Notes: a model not told the origin generated them from the sequence alone. Positions 1 through 8,516 are shown, counted from the first letter of the stretch. The stretch: 64,000 nucleotides of DNA from Pseudomonas sp. ANT_H12B (GCF_008369325.1 NZ_VOBI01000004.1:62001-126000); one strand, 5' to 3'. Numbers and translations are program-made.

Positions 1-283
1 GCTTAGGGGTGATGGTGATCGACGAAATAGCTATCTCGACACGTTTTGATTGCACGGCACTGAACAGGCCGTTGAAAGGAATATTGACGAACTCGACGCT
101 TTTTCCGGCGCGTTTGGCCACCTCTTTTACAACATCGACTTCAAAGCCGACAAACTCACCTTTGGAATCCTGAAACTCCCAGGGAACGTTGCCAACGTTA
201 GCACCTACGGTCCAGTCCGCGGCCCAGGCTGGCAGTGAAACTGCGGCCGTCATGAACAATCCCAACATCACTTTCGCTTTCAT
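1..283 (-). CDS. Amino-acid ABC transporter periplasmic binding protein, N-terminal part (runs off left edge)
   Basis: The reading frame opens at the ATG at 283 and stays open to the window edge, giving the first 94 residues. Residues 1-21 form a Sec signal peptide ending in PAWA, followed by the family-3 solute-binding start (ADWTVGANVGNVPWEFQD), then GEFVGFEVDVVKEVA and the VEIAISSITITP segment typical of the ligand pocket in polar amino-acid or opine binding proteins. The product would deliver an amino acid to an ABC importer in the periplasm. The bound ligand cannot be told from this half. The A+T-rich 284-574 interval upstream probably holds its promoter; I see no gene there. Confidence 0.85.
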   Translation of the reverse strand, partial: MKAKVMLGLFMTAAVSLPAWAADWTVGANVGNVPWEFQDSKGEFVGFEVDVVKEVAKRAGKSVEFVNIPFNGLFSAVQSKRVEIAISSITITPK

Positions 284-574
284 GTCTGCTCCCGATTGTT
301 TGTTTTTTTAGGTGCTAACAGCGGTTGATCTCGTACAACGTGAAACCGAGGTTAAATCAATGGAGTATTTATTTCAATAGCTATTGAATATGGATTTTTT
401 ACTCCACGGCCATCATCAGTTTCCCGTAAATGTCACGTCCAAAGGGCTAGGTGCGGTCAGAACAGACCGAGGAGGACACTCACACCTCGCCGCAGGCAGG
501 AAACGACCCAAGCTGTGTGAAAACGCCAGTGATTGTCTAACCTTCTGATCGTCTAGATCGTATCGGGGGCGATC

Positions 575-1150
575 ATGAAGCGATTCATTGAAGGTGAGGG
601 TCGGACGCAAGTCACGTTGCTGCCTGAGCGCTTGGACGATTACATAGCTGAAGAAAATCCAGTGCGAGTGGTCGATGTTTTCGTCGATGAACTCGACCTG
701 GGCGCGGACTTCAAAACCATTGCCGACTTTCGCAAAGACAACGGAAAACCATTTGCAGCGTATGCCGCCAGTTTGTAGTTCTTTGCCGCAACCTCAATCT
801 CTTCTCTCAGTCGATCATCGCCATCGACGGCAGCAAATTCAAAGCCGTCAATAATCGCCGCCGCAACTTCACTCAGGGCAAGGTGAAGGCACGCATGCAG
901 CAGATCGAGCAGAGCATTGATCGATATCTGGCGGCGATGGATTCGGCGGATCGGGCAACGCCCGAAGTGGCCGAGGCCAAAGCAGAGCGGCTTAAAGAAA
1001 AGATCGAAACACTGAAAAAGCAGATGCAGAAACTCAAGGACATCGAGGCGCAGCTCCACGAAAGTCCAGACCAGCAGATCTCCCTCACAGACCCAGATGC
1101 CCGCTCAATGGCTACGAGCGGCCGAGGCACCGGAACGGTTGGCTACAACG
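575..1150 (+). pseudogene. IS1182-family transposase remnant, copy A
   Basis: The frame begins MKRFIEGEGRTQVTLLPERL, a standard IS1182-type transposase N-terminus, then jumps from DELDLG straight to ADFKTIADFRKDNGK, so about 60 residues are missing. A frameshift near 750 follows. The homologous text resumes in another frame (AIDGSKFKAVNNR, then the coiled region starting KARMQQIEQSIDRYLAAMD) up to SLTDPDARSM and GYNV near 1150. There it abuts, tail to tail, an oppositely oriented copy of the same family. It cannot encode an active transposase. Confidence 0.8.
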
Positions 1151-1151
1151 T

Positions 1152-2310
1152 TCACATCCATTGTTTGAGCGTCCCGAAGGGATGCTCAACAGTCCGTTTT
1201 CGGACTCGCATCATCTCCGGTGCATTGCTCAGCCGGGCCTGCACTTCCTCCAGTACAGCTTCATGTTCCCAGCGTCGAATTCGTCGTTCCGTGCTCGGGG
1301 TACACTGCGATTTCAACGCGCAGCCCCGGCATTTCGAATTCCAGTAACGATGCAGCTTCAGGCCTTTTTCAACGTAGGAGTAGTGCCAGATCAGCGCCTC
1401 TCCAGCCGGGCAAATGTATTCGTTTTTTGCCGCGTCATAGATGAAGGCATCGTTATTGAAACGCCCGTCAGCCTTGGCTCCAGAGGTCATCGGCTTGGGC
1501 ATATAGGCGGTGATGCCTGCATCGTGACAGGCCAGGATTTGTTCGCTTTTGAAGTAACCTCGATCAGCCACCACCGACAACGTATCTGACGCCATCGCCT
1601 CGCGGGCCTGCTTGGCCATCGAGCTGAGTTGATCGCGGTCGGAACCGACGTTGGTCACTTCATGCCCGGCGATTCATTGAGCTGGATTTCGATCGCCTGA
1701 AGCTCCTTCATTTGAGTTTTGAGCTTGGCGATTTTCTCTTCCAGCCGCACGGCGCTGGCCTCGGAAGCTGTTGGTTCTTGCCGATCGGCAGCATCGAGTG
1801 CCGCCAGGTAACGATTGATGCTCGATTCAACTTCTTCCATTCGCCGTTTCAGTTTGGCGCTGATGAAATTGCGGTCGCGGTTGTTGACTGCTTTGAATTT
1901 ACTGCCATCGATGGCGACCAGATGTTCTCCGAACAGCCCCAACTGCTGGCACAGCACAACGAACTGGCGACAGACCCCTCTGATGGCTTTGCTGTTGTCT
2001 TTTCGGAAATTGGCGATGGTTTTGAAATCAGGCATCAAACGCCCGGTCAACCACATCAGTTCGATGTTGCGTTGGGCTTCTCGCTCCAAACGTCGGCTCG
2101 ACTGGAGGCGGTTGAGATAGCCGTAGATTTAGATCTTCAGCAGGACCGAGGGGTGGTAAGCCGGCCGGCCAGTATCGGCTGGAATGGCACCTTCAAAACC
2201 CAGATTGACCAGGTCGAGTTCGTCGACAAGACGTCGACTACACGCACCGGATTGGTATCGCTGACGTAGTCGTCGAGGCTCTCGGGAGCAAGGGTTCGCG
2301 GAGGCGTTTT
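1152..2310 (-). pseudogene. IS1182-family transposase remnant, copy B (inverted)
   Basis: Read leftward from about 2310, this copy shows LAPESLDDYVSDTNPVRVVDV, a 1-nt frameshift, VDELDLVNLGFEGAIPADTG, then a TAC-to-TAA nonsense change near 2131 (SVLLKI stop IYGYLNR). It continues through LMWLTGRLMPDFKTIANFRK and AIDGSKFKAVNNRDRNF to a stop at 1655. An internal deletion with a frame change follows, then the C-terminal part (VTNVGSDRDQLSS, RTVEHPFGTLKQWM) ends at 1152. At least four independent lesions make it inactive. The inverted copy A starts immediately beyond it. Confidence 0.8.
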
Positions 2311-2809
2311 TACACACTCTGGGCGGATAGTGGCCGGCTTTAAGGATCACTTCATCCTGGACATTCGTTGCTAAGGCCTGCGATGCCTTGACGATATGAT
2401 CGCCGCCCCCTCGCTCCGCCCCCAGTGCCAGCACCGGTATATCAAGCTGCTTCTCAGCGCGAAGCCGGTTTGCGGCAACCCCCTCGGGCGACAACGCGGA
2501 CTGGTAGTACCCGTTCACTGCTCGCAATGCGCCAGGTGCGGCAAGCTGGCGTGCATAGACGGCAATATCTTCAGCTGTAATAGTCCAGGGCTGAAGTGAC
2601 TTGACCCGAAACAGCCAGTGAGGAACTGTAGCAATGGTCATAGGAATCACCGCGAGCACCGAACCCAGTGCGTAAGCGGTGACCATCTGGCCGGCCATCG
2701 CGGAAGAAATGGCAAGATTTTCGCTGATCAGAGGCAACAGACCGGCAGGCAAAGTTTCAGTTACGACGCAAACGAAACCGGTCATGGCCAGGGCGAGCAA
2801 AGCCCCCAT
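2311..2809 (-). pseudogene. Chimeric remnant: MFS drug-efflux N-terminus fused to an alpha/beta-hydrolase tail
   Basis: One open frame joins unrelated pieces. Residues 1-60 from 2809 (MGALLALAMTGFVCVVTETL) are the first two membrane spans of an arabinose/sugar-efflux-type MFS carrier. Residues 62-162 (SLQPWTITAEDIAVYARQ, PVLALGAERGGGDH, VILKAGHYP) are the C-terminal half of an epoxide-hydrolase/dehalogenase-like alpha/beta hydrolase. The frame then reads into IS1182 copy B. An in-frame stop just before the first Met also separates the MFS piece from its normal leader. It is best read as scar tissue from deletions around an IS, not as a functional fusion. Confidence 0.65.
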
Positions 2810-2964
2810 GGGCAGACGATCAGGCGATGGCGAGAGGGAGGTTTAGCGTGGCACGGGAAACTCCTTGATTGACAGCTTCATCCTTGAATACCGATGTTAG
2901 GGTCGATCATGGTCGGCCGCCGCGCTCTTCAAGAACTTGTTCACGCAACGTGTCGAGAAATAAT

Positions 2965-3486
2965 TTGCTCGCGCAAACCGGCACTGGCATTTCTCATTGT
3001 CCAGCGAGCAACGCTCGACTAGGCAGCGGCGTGGCGCCCGTGCCACAAATGCAGGAGGCCGGGGTGGCGATATCCCTGGGAGTGGATGGCGTGGCGTCGA
3101 ACGAGTCAGGAAGTATGGTGGGTGAAGCGCACACGGCGTGGTTGATTCATCGGGCTGGACAGGGGGCTTCGGCGACCACCGCAGAAGATGTCATCCATTG
3201 GGGCTCTGCCGGCGGCGCGCAGGTGTTGGGGTTAGGTTCGGTCGGTACGCTGGAGATTGGGCAGGCTGCGGATATCGTGATCTATGGTCTTGATCATCCG
3301 CGGTTCTTTGGCTTCCACGATATCGCACTGGCGCCGGTGGTTGCTGGGGAACCAATTACCGTGCAATACAGCATGGTCGGGGGGCGACTAGTAGTTGACC
3401 AAGGTGTGATTCCGGGCCTCGATCTAGAGCGTATGCGCGCTGAAGCTTGGGAGGGGGTTCAAAAGTTGATGCATGTCGTCGTCTGA
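2965..3486 (+). pseudogene. Guanine-deaminase/hydroxyatrazine-hydrolase-like amidohydrolase, C-terminal fragment
   Basis: From about 2965 the frame reads LLAQTGTGISHCPASNARLGS, then ISLGVDGVASNESGSMVGEA and ADIVIYGLDHPRFFGFHD. These are the metal-binding His/Asp region and C-terminal beta-sandwich of the ATZ/TRZ, 8-oxoguanine deaminase amidohydrolases. The N-terminal half with the HxH metal ligands is absent, and the preceding 30 codons do not resemble the family. The 3' end runs directly into an IS3-type transposase fragment. Loss of the first metal site makes it non-functional. Confidence 0.7.
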
Positions 3487-3737
3487 ATCAAGCCTCAGCC
3501 AACCAGTTATTCCTGTGGCGCAAGCTGTATCAGGACGGCAGCCTGTCGGCGGTCAGTGCCGGTGAAGCCGTGGTGCCTGCCTCCGAGCTGAGCGATGCGC
3601 TCAAGCAGATCCGTGAACTGCAACGGATGCTGGGCAAGAAAACGATGGAAGCGGAAATTCTCAAAGAGGCCGTGGAGATCGCCCGGTCGCGAAAATGGAT
3701 TGCGCACTCACCCTTGTTGCCGGGGGACGACCAATGA
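3487..3737 (+). pseudogene. IS3-family OrfA, C-terminal fragment
   Basis: The segment after the deaminase fragment encodes [20 protein letters not shown] and a leucine-zipper-like helix ([21 protein letters not shown]) ending [16 protein letters not shown]. This is the C-terminal half of an IS3-type OrfA DNA-binding protein. The N-terminal helix-turn-helix is missing. The stop at 3735-3737 overlaps the OrfB start (ATGA), the usual arrangement in this family. Confidence 0.75.
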
Positions 3738-4105
3738 AGCTGGTCAGCGAATGTCTCGGTGTGTCGCGCTCGCAAATAACGGTTCGAATCAAGCAATCGG
3801 TATCGCCCAAAGTATGGCGAAGCAGGCCTGTGGACGATACTGCGCTGGTGGTCGAAATCCAGCAACAGGTCAGCGAACTACCCAGCTATGGTTACCGTCG
3901 TGTCTGGGGATTGCTGCGTCGTGCACGTGAAATCCAGTCGCTGCCCGCGATCAATGTGAAGCGGGTTTACCGGGTGATGCGTGATCACAACCTGCTGCTT
4001 GAACGCCGGATCAAGCAGCCCGGCGTGCGCGTCGACACGAAGGCCGTATTGCCGAAAACCAGCGATACGCGTTGGTGCTCGGACGGCTTGCGCTGTGCCA
4101 TTTGA
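3734..4105 (+). pseudogene. IS3-family OrfB transposase, N-terminal fragment
   Basis: The frame starts at ATG 3734 ([20 protein letters not shown]), passes the HTH_21-type region (LPSYGYRRVWGLLRR, NVKRVYRVMRDHNLLLERR) and reaches SDTRWCSDGL, where the first catalytic Asp block begins, then ends. The DDE core is therefore lost. The break near 4090 is also where a small phage gene on the other strand is cut, which marks the junction between IS debris and the prophage-like region. Confidence 0.75.
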
Positions 4106-4248
4106 CCGCCGAATGCGGCGACGTGGGTCGTTTGATCTTCGACGCCACTGCGGACAACCGAGTCAGCCAGCACGAAAAAGCCCAAGGCGATAAAGCCATC
4201 CAAGAAGCCATCGAGCCAGGCCAGCAGGCTTGGGAGTTTGGTCCGCAT
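4090..4248 (-). pseudogene. Small phage-type membrane protein, 3'-truncated
   Basis: This ORF has a strong AGGAGG Shine-Dalgarno 6 nt before the ATG at 4248 and encodes MRTKLPSLLAWLDGFLDGFI followed by a hydrophobic stretch (ALGFFVLADSVV). About 52 residues look native; the frame then runs into reverse-strand IS3 sequence near 4090. It diverges from the repressor gene at 4350 across the operator region, the position of an early lytic-side gene in temperate phages. I do not recognise the family, and its function is unknown. Confidence 0.5.
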
Positions 4249-4276
4249 GTCGGGCCTCCTATAAGAGACTAGATTA

Positions 4277-4329
4277 TTACCCTCAGGTAATCACAAAGTA
4301 ACACCTAGAGGGAATTTACCTTTCGGTAA
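4277..4329. promoter_or_regulatory. Repressor operator pair TTACC-N4-GGTAA
   Basis: Two perfect 14-bp dyads, TTACC-N4-GGTAA, lie at 4277-4290 and 4316-4329, with centres 39 bp apart. They sit between the divergent small gene (start 4248) and the repressor gene (start 4350). This is the arrangement of a phage control region, so they are the likely binding sites of the neighbouring repressor. Two similar sites recur at 8315-8353. Confidence 0.65.
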
Positions 4330-4349
4330 CAGGGAACGATGATTCGCAG

Positions 4350-5090
4350 ATGGAATTATTCGAAATTAGGCGCGAGAACTTGCGCCACCTCATGCAGCAA
4401 AAATTCGAAGGCAAGCAGTCAAAGCTGGCGGACGCTATCGGGAAAAATGCGAATTACATTTCCCGGCTGCTATCCACGACTATGGCTGCTGAGAATCGGA
4501 AGAATATTGGCGAGGATGTAGCGCGAGATATTGAGCTGAAGCTCGGCTTGCGCCGGCATTCGCTCGACTATGTAAATCTCGAATTGCCAGCGCAGATACC
4601 AGAGTCAAACGCCCAATATCTCGGCCCTATAGATGTATGGGATGACGACACACCCCTGGATGATGACGAGGTGTATGTGCCGTTTCTCAAGGAAGTAGAG
4701 CTATCTGCTGGAAGCGGACGGACCGCAGTTCACCAGTCCCACAAGCAAAAACTCAGATTTGGCAAAATGACCCTGAGGCGGCAGAACGTGCAGCCCAGCG
4801 AAGCCGTGTGCGTCACGGTGAACGGGAACAGCATGGAGCCGGTGCTTCCGCACGGAAGCACGGTCGGCGTAGATCAAGGCTGCACCACCATCACCGACGG
4901 AAAGATGTACGCGATCAACCATGGCGGTCAGCTTCGCGTGAAAACGCTATATCGCCTGCCTGGCGGAGGAGTACGGATGCGCAGCTACAACCGCGAGGAG
5001 CATCCAGACGAGGAATACACGGCTGAAGAGATGATCGCCAAGGAGATCATCTTGATCGGCAAGGTCTTCTGGTACTCGGTGCTGCTGTAG
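4350..5090 (+). CDS. Phage repressor, S24/LexA-like (C2/cI type)
   Basis: This 246-residue protein has an N-terminal helix-turn-helix (about residues 20-60, GKQSKLADAIGKNANYISRL) and a C-terminal S24 autoprotease fold. The catalytic Ser lies in GNSMEPVLPHG (about residue 161) and the Lys in GQLRVKTLYRLPGG. Such repressors keep a prophage silent and are inactivated by RecA-stimulated self-cleavage. The gene lies directly downstream of paired dyads that are likely its own operators. Another ATG at 4339 is in a different frame; ATG 4350 is the only plausible start. The structural phage genes it would once have controlled are missing from the window. Confidence 0.88.
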   Translation: MELFEIRRENLRHLMQQKFEGKQSKLADAIGKNANYISRLLSTTMAAENRKNIGEDVARDIELKLGLRRHSLDYVNLELPAQIPESNAQYLGPIDVWDDDTPLDDDEVYVPFLKEVELSAGSGRTAVHQSHKQKLRFGKMTLRRQNVQPSEAVCVTVNGNSMEPVLPHGSTVGVDQGCTTITDGKMYAINHGGQLRVKTLYRLPGGGVRMRSYNREEHPDEEYTAEEMIAKEIILIGKVFWYSVLL

Positions 5091-5190
5091 TCATCTGGCG
5101 CGGCCGCGATCTGAAGGGCACGTTTTGCCGAGCGATGTATTCGCGCTAACAATTGAAAGACAGAGCAATACCCTGCGGAAGGGTTGATCA

Positions 5191-5391
5191 ATGCCGAAGA
5201 AACATCAGGAAGGCAAAGCAGCAACCGCTGCGGACATCGAGAGATCCATCCAGGCCCTAAACAAAATGGCTGAGCGTCTTTGGGGAGAGGGTCGAGAGGC
5301 CGAGGCGAAAGCCCTCCTCGATGCCTTGGATGCGTTAAACCGGGCACTAGACCGGATCAGGATTGGCGAAAGTCGCAGGGTTCTTCATTGA
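5191..5391 (+). CDS. Small hypothetical phage-region protein (66 aa)
   Basis: The ATG at 5191 has a GAAGGG ribosome-binding site 7 nt upstream. The product is charged and helical (IERSIQALNKMAERLWGEGR, EAKALLDALDALNRALDRI), probably a short amphipathic or coiled-coil protein. There is no signal peptide, membrane segment or recognised motif. It follows the repressor gene in the same direction, as small accessory genes do in Pseudomonas prophages. Function unknown. Confidence 0.5.
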   Translation: MPKKHQEGKAATAADIERSIQALNKMAERLWGEGREAEAKALLDALDALNRALDRIRIGESRRVLH

Positions 5392-5425
5392 AGACCATCC
5401 TGGATCTGGAGCGAGGGTTGATGGC

Positions 5426-5614
5426 ATGGCGCACTCACTTCAATACCAGATAACCGAATCCGTTCGCGTCGTCGAGATCGAGGTGGGCAAGCTGCTCGAT
5501 TTGGCAGCGATGCTGAAGGACGCTGGAAACGATGTCCTGGCGGCGGCTGTCTCGAACCAGGCGAATAAACTGCTTGAGGCTGCGGTAGCGCTGAGAATTG
5601 CTATGGCAGGCTGA
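5426..5614 (+). CDS. Small hypothetical phage-region protein (62 aa)
   Basis: I chose the ATG at 5426, preceded by a GAGG about 10 nt upstream, over a longer TTG start at 5363 that would overlap the previous gene. The product reads MAHSLQYQITESVRVVEIEV and is rich in Ala, Leu and Val with two likely helices (KLLDLAAMLKDAGNDVLAAA). It has no recognised domain. A cytosolic DNA- or protein-binding role would be speculation. Confidence 0.4.
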   Translation: MAHSLQYQITESVRVVEIEVGKLLDLAAMLKDAGNDVLAAAVSNQANKLLEAAVALRIAMAG

Positions 5615-5829
5615 CTGCTTACGCTGATGAGGTGCGGGACGGGGTGGTGGTGAGGCCTTCTGGAGATTGATTTATAGCCCGTTTTTGTGTCGCATGACTT
5701 TTTAGCGAGCATGTCGTCTTAGAAATGTTGATCGAATGGTCCTTAACGCCAAAAATTGGATTTTAGGTTTAGCCCACGGACAGGGAGGGGTAAATAAAAA
5801 GTATCGAGTCGCCAAGCCGCCTCATCGGG

Positions 5830-6485
5830 GTGGGCATTTACACTACAGCCGAGGCAAGCCTGTACACCGGTATCCCGGCTAAGGATATACGCCGCTGGAT
5901 GTTTGGGTACAAAGCTCACGGCGTGGAGCATCCCGGTCTTTGGAAGCCAGAGTTATCCTTCCTAGAAGAGAACTTGCTGGGGTTTCACGACCTTCTCGAA
6001 ATTCGATTTGTACATACCTTTCGACAGCACGGCGTTAGCCTTCAGGCTATCCGTAGTGCTTCCAAGCATGCCATGGAACTTTTTAACCAAAAATATCCCT
6101 TCACGTGTAAGCGCTTCCAGACGGATGGGCGGATATTTTTGCGACAGTTCTAGATGAAACTGGCGACGAAGCGCTCCTGAATTTGGTCAGGCGGCAATAT
6201 GCTTTCAAGCAGGTGATCAAGCCTTCCCTTTACGAAGGGATTGACTACACCGGAAGCGGCGGTGCTGAGTGGTGGTATCCGCTCAAGCGTAGCAAGGCAG
6301 TCGTCCTGGACCCTGCTCGCAACTTCGGCAAGCCATTGCTTGCGAAGACCGGCGTAGACACCTCGGCGATTTATCAGGCCTACCAAGCTGAGGGCCAAAG
6401 CATAAAGCGTGTCGCTATGCTCTTCGAAATCCCTCCTGCTGCAGTGGATGCGGCAGTCACCTACGAGCATGGAATCGCTGCTTGA
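5830..6485 (+). pseudogene. DUF433-type antitoxin, frameshifted
   Basis: The first frame (GTG 5830, GIYTTAEASLYTGIPAKDIR) carries the MerR/HTH-like head of DUF433 antitoxins and stops at 6151-6153. The conserved text continues in another frame (DIFATVLDETGDEALLNLVR, then KQVIKPSLYEGIDYTG, and a C-terminal second helix-turn-helix, IKRVAMLFEIPPAAVDAAV) to 6485. A single-base deletion near 6135-6145 explains the break. Family-like residues also seem to extend upstream of GTG 5830 without a normal start codon. The stop overlaps the start of the PIN-like toxin at 6482. If the break is real, the antitoxin is not made at full length. Confidence 0.65.
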
Positions 6486-6871
6486 AATTTTTGATAGATA
6501 ACAATCTTCCACCTTCTCTCGCACGCGCCCTCAACGAATTATCAAAGCCTGAAGGGCATTCTGTATTGGCGCTAAAAGATCGATTCCCTCCGGATACCAA
6601 GGACGTCGATTGGATTCTAGAGCTTAAGGCGGAGGGAGGATGGGCAGTCATCTCTCAAGACAGGTTTTCCAAAGGTGATGCAGAGAGACGAGTGTTCCGT
6701 GAATGCGGCCTGCCGATTTTCTGCTTAGCAAAACAGTGGTCAACAGATCCGTATTGGAGCAAAGCCCAGAATCTGGTTAGGTGGTGGCCAGCCATTGAGC
6801 CAGGCGGAGTTGATCAAAGGCGGTGCGGCTTTCAAGGTCAATTGGAAATTCCTACACCCTGGAAGATTTGA
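6482..6871 (+). CDS. PIN-like (DUF5615/Mut7-C type) putative toxin
   Basis: The 129-residue protein starts MKFLIDNNLPPSLARALNEL, with the acidic D-N-N strand end of DUF5615 PIN-like nucleases. A second acidic block (DTKDVDWILEL) and a third (VISQDRFSKGDAERR) complete a PIN-type metal site. The start is a TTG at 6482 overlapping the antitoxin stop by 4 nt, so translation is probably coupled. The expected role is RNA cleavage restrained by the upstream DUF433 protein. The toxin frame is intact while its partner is frameshifted. A terminator follows at 6886. Confidence 0.65.
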   Translation: MKFLIDNNLPPSLARALNELSKPEGHSVLALKDRFPPDTKDVDWILELKAEGGWAVISQDRFSKGDAERRVFRECGLPIFCLAKQWSTDPYWSKAQNLVRWWPAIEPGGVDQRRCGFQGQLEIPTPWKI

Positions 6872-6885
6872 GCAAATCAAAATAT

Positions 6886-6909
6886 AGCCCGGCCCAGCGC
6901 CGGGCTTTT
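6886..6909 (+). terminator. Rho-independent terminator after the toxin gene
   Basis: An 8-bp stem AGCCCGGC/GCCGGGCT with a 5-nt loop is followed by TTTT. It lies 15 bp after the toxin stop codon. Confidence 0.75.
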
Positions 6910-6987
6910 CGTATCTGCCCTGTCACGCCTTCGTCACACCGTCCAAGCACAATGCAGTCAGCCAAAGGGATTTGGCCCCGTCTACAG

Positions 6988-7036
6988 AAAGCCCGGCTAA
7001 GTGCCTAATGTTGTTCACTTAAGTGCCGGGCTTTTT
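6988..7036. terminator. Bidirectional terminator
   Basis: AAAGCCCGGC pairs with GCCGGGCTTT across a loop that itself contains the dyad TAAGTG/CACTTA. Both strands end in short T tracts. It lies at the 3' end of the minus-strand gene that stops at 7036 and downstream of the toxin operon. Confidence 0.65.
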
Positions 7037-7263
7037 CATTTCTGGCCAGCGCCGCCCATGCACTCTGCGGTGCTCGCAAAAGATGTTCCCGCTTGCTGAG
7101 CCAGCTTGCGCCACTCGTCGCTATTGATGAGCCCGGACCGCTCCATGTGATCCGCCGCCCGCAGCAACTTGTCGTAGCGAGCCTCGTCGCTTATGAGGTT
7201 TGCAGCCAAAGAGAACAGCTTTCGCCAGTTGGTCAGCGCCTGCTTCCTTAATTCACCCTTCAT
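7036..7263 (-). CDS. Small hypothetical protein (75 aa)
   Basis: The ATG at 7263 opens a charged helical protein (MKGELRKQALTNWRKLFSLA, then DEARYDKLLRAADHMERSGL). There is no membrane segment or known motif. A bidirectional terminator overlaps its 3' end, which supports its being a genuine transcription unit. The 180 bp upstream (7264-7443) separate it from a divergent small gene. Function unknown. Confidence 0.5.
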   Translation of the reverse strand: MKGELRKQALTNWRKLFSLAANLISDEARYDKLLRAADHMERSGLINSDEWRKLAQQAGTSFASTAECMGGAGQK

Positions 7264-7443
7264 ACGATCTCTGTATTGATTGCTTATGGCGTGCAGTCCA
7301 TCGAGTAATCTCGGAAGTCACTATCAGAGCTTATCACCTGCATGGCCTTTTGATATCTCAGGGTACAAAAGCGCTCTCCCTTCGGCTTGCCTTTTACCCA
7401 TGGATAAAATACTGTCCATCCATACAGTAATCAGAGGAATATC

Positions 7444-7701
7444 ATGGCTAAGGCAAAAAAAGCACCAGCGGTTACCACCCCGCCCTCCCCGCTTGATCTG
7501 ATGGGGCTGCGCGTGCAGAAGATCATCAACTCGCCTGCCGCACAGAAAGCCAAGGAGGCAACGCTATACCGCTCGCCGGATGAGCCAGAGGACGACTGGA
7601 ATCAGCTAATGCAGGACATTGGCGAGAACGAGAACGTCACTGTGGAGCACCAGGAGGACGGCGGTGCGTTCATCCACTGGACAGTGCCCAGCGAAGATTG
7701 A
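7444..7701 (+). CDS. Small hypothetical acidic protein (85 aa)
   Basis: ATG 7444 is preceded by AGAGGA at a normal distance. The protein begins with a Lys/Ala-rich tail (MAKAKKAPAVTTPPSPLDLM) and ends in an acidic domain (EPEDDWNQLMQDIGENENVT) finishing in HWTVPSED. The strong terminator at 7718-7743 closes the unit. I do not recognise the family. Its acidity and size would fit a small phage regulatory or DNA-mimic protein, but nothing proves that. Confidence 0.55.
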   Translation: MAKAKKAPAVTTPPSPLDLMGLRVQKIINSPAAQKAKEATLYRSPDEPEDDWNQLMQDIGENENVTVEHQEDGGAFIHWTVPSED

Positions 7702-7717
7702 CCGCAGCGAATGAATG

Positions 7718-7743
7718 AAGCCCGCCGGTGTGCGGGCTTTTTG
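7718..7743 (+). terminator. Rho-independent terminator
   Basis: The stem AAGCCCGC/GCGGGCTT is followed by TTTTT and lies 17 bp after the stop codon of the gene ending at 7701. Confidence 0.8.
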
Positions 7744-7751
7744 TGACCAAC

Positions 7752-8186
7752 CTACTTTATGGAAGCCTGCTCGGGAGCGAGGGGCGAAGGCCTGCCAGTG
7801 ACATCGTCCGGCAGTGTATACATGGCGCCGGTCAGCGGATCGACTATCAGCATTCCTATCAAGCCGCCGAACACGATATTTCCCCAGTACCAGCCGTTAA
7901 CGGTTGTCTTCATCGGCACCGTGCTTTCTTGGTACCCCTCTTTACGAAAAGTAACTTTGTAATCTTCGCCCTTGAAATACCCGCGACCACTTTCAAGAAG
8001 CACTCGCCCAGGGGTTACGCCGCTTGCAACGATAATGCCTCGGCTGTTGGTTATGCTGTACTTAGCGGTCGTGGGCAAACTGTAGATTCCAACCTCCGGC
8101 TTGCTGTCGCTCACAATGCTTGCGCAGCCTGACATCGCCACCAATGTTGCCGCCGCCATTACCGCTACCACTCTCCCACGAATCAT
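7752..8186 (-). CDS. Lipoprotein, function unknown
   Basis: The ATG at 8186 begins a lipoprotein signal peptide (IRGRVVAVMAAATLVAMSGC) with lipobox MSGC. The mature part contains a short PEGA-like beta repeat region (GVTPGRVLLESGRGYFKGED, YKVTFRKEGYQ), a glycine-rich hydrophobic stretch (WGNIVFGGLIGMLIVDPLTG) and a Pro-rich tail. It would be anchored in the outer or inner membrane facing the periplasm. Similar small lipoproteins are widespread in Pseudomonas. Whether this one belongs to the prophage or the host is unclear. Operator-like dyads lie about 130 bp upstream. Confidence 0.6.
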   Translation of the reverse strand: MIRGRVVAVMAAATLVAMSGCASIVSDSKPEVGIYSLPTTAKYSITNSRGIIVASGVTPGRVLLESGRGYFKGEDYKVTFRKEGYQESTVPMKTTVNGWYWGNIVFGGLIGMLIVDPLTGAMYTLPDDVTGRPSPLAPEQASIK

Positions 8187-8314
8187 CACAGCTCACCCAC
8201 TCCATATCGCCATCATTGGCTTGGCCGGATTCGGCCGGTCGCGATTGTATAGCAATGATGGCAATTAGACATCCCGCCACCAAGCGGGATTTTTATGGAC
8301 ACGTAAAAAAATAA

Positions 8315-8353
8315 TTACCCATAGGCATTGCATATAAAGTTACCCATAGGTAA
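8315..8353. promoter_or_regulatory. Second repressor-operator pair TTACC-N4-GGTAA
   Basis: TTACCCATAGGCAT (8315-8328, one half-site imperfect) and TTACCCATAGGTAA (8340-8353, perfect) match the dyads at 4277-4329, with centres 25 bp apart. They lie in a gene-poor interval after a hairpin with a T run (8270-8293). This suggests that the repressor at 4350 controls, or once controlled, a second promoter here. Confidence 0.55.
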
Positions 8354-8516
8354 TGTCTACTTCATCGCAACCGGCACCCAATCAGGGGCCAGCTGCGAAG
8401 GGTCGAGAGATCCGCCGCTCTTTAACAGCTCAGGATCCTCGCCATCGACAACCCCGGGTTCATCCGGTAAGTGCGAGCAATAAATAGTCGATGCCACGCC
8501 AGCTCTGGAACTGGCC

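Noticed and set aside
4072..4272. Plus-strand frame between the IS3 remnant and the repressor
   Set aside because: No ribosome-binding site; the opposite strand has a perfect AGGAGG-ATG start for a small gene covering the same bases.
8270..8293. Hairpin ATCCCGC/GCGGGAT followed by TTTTT as a gene terminator
   Set aside because: The structure is good, but no plus-strand gene ends nearby; it is perhaps the relic of a lost gene, so it is not listed as a feature.
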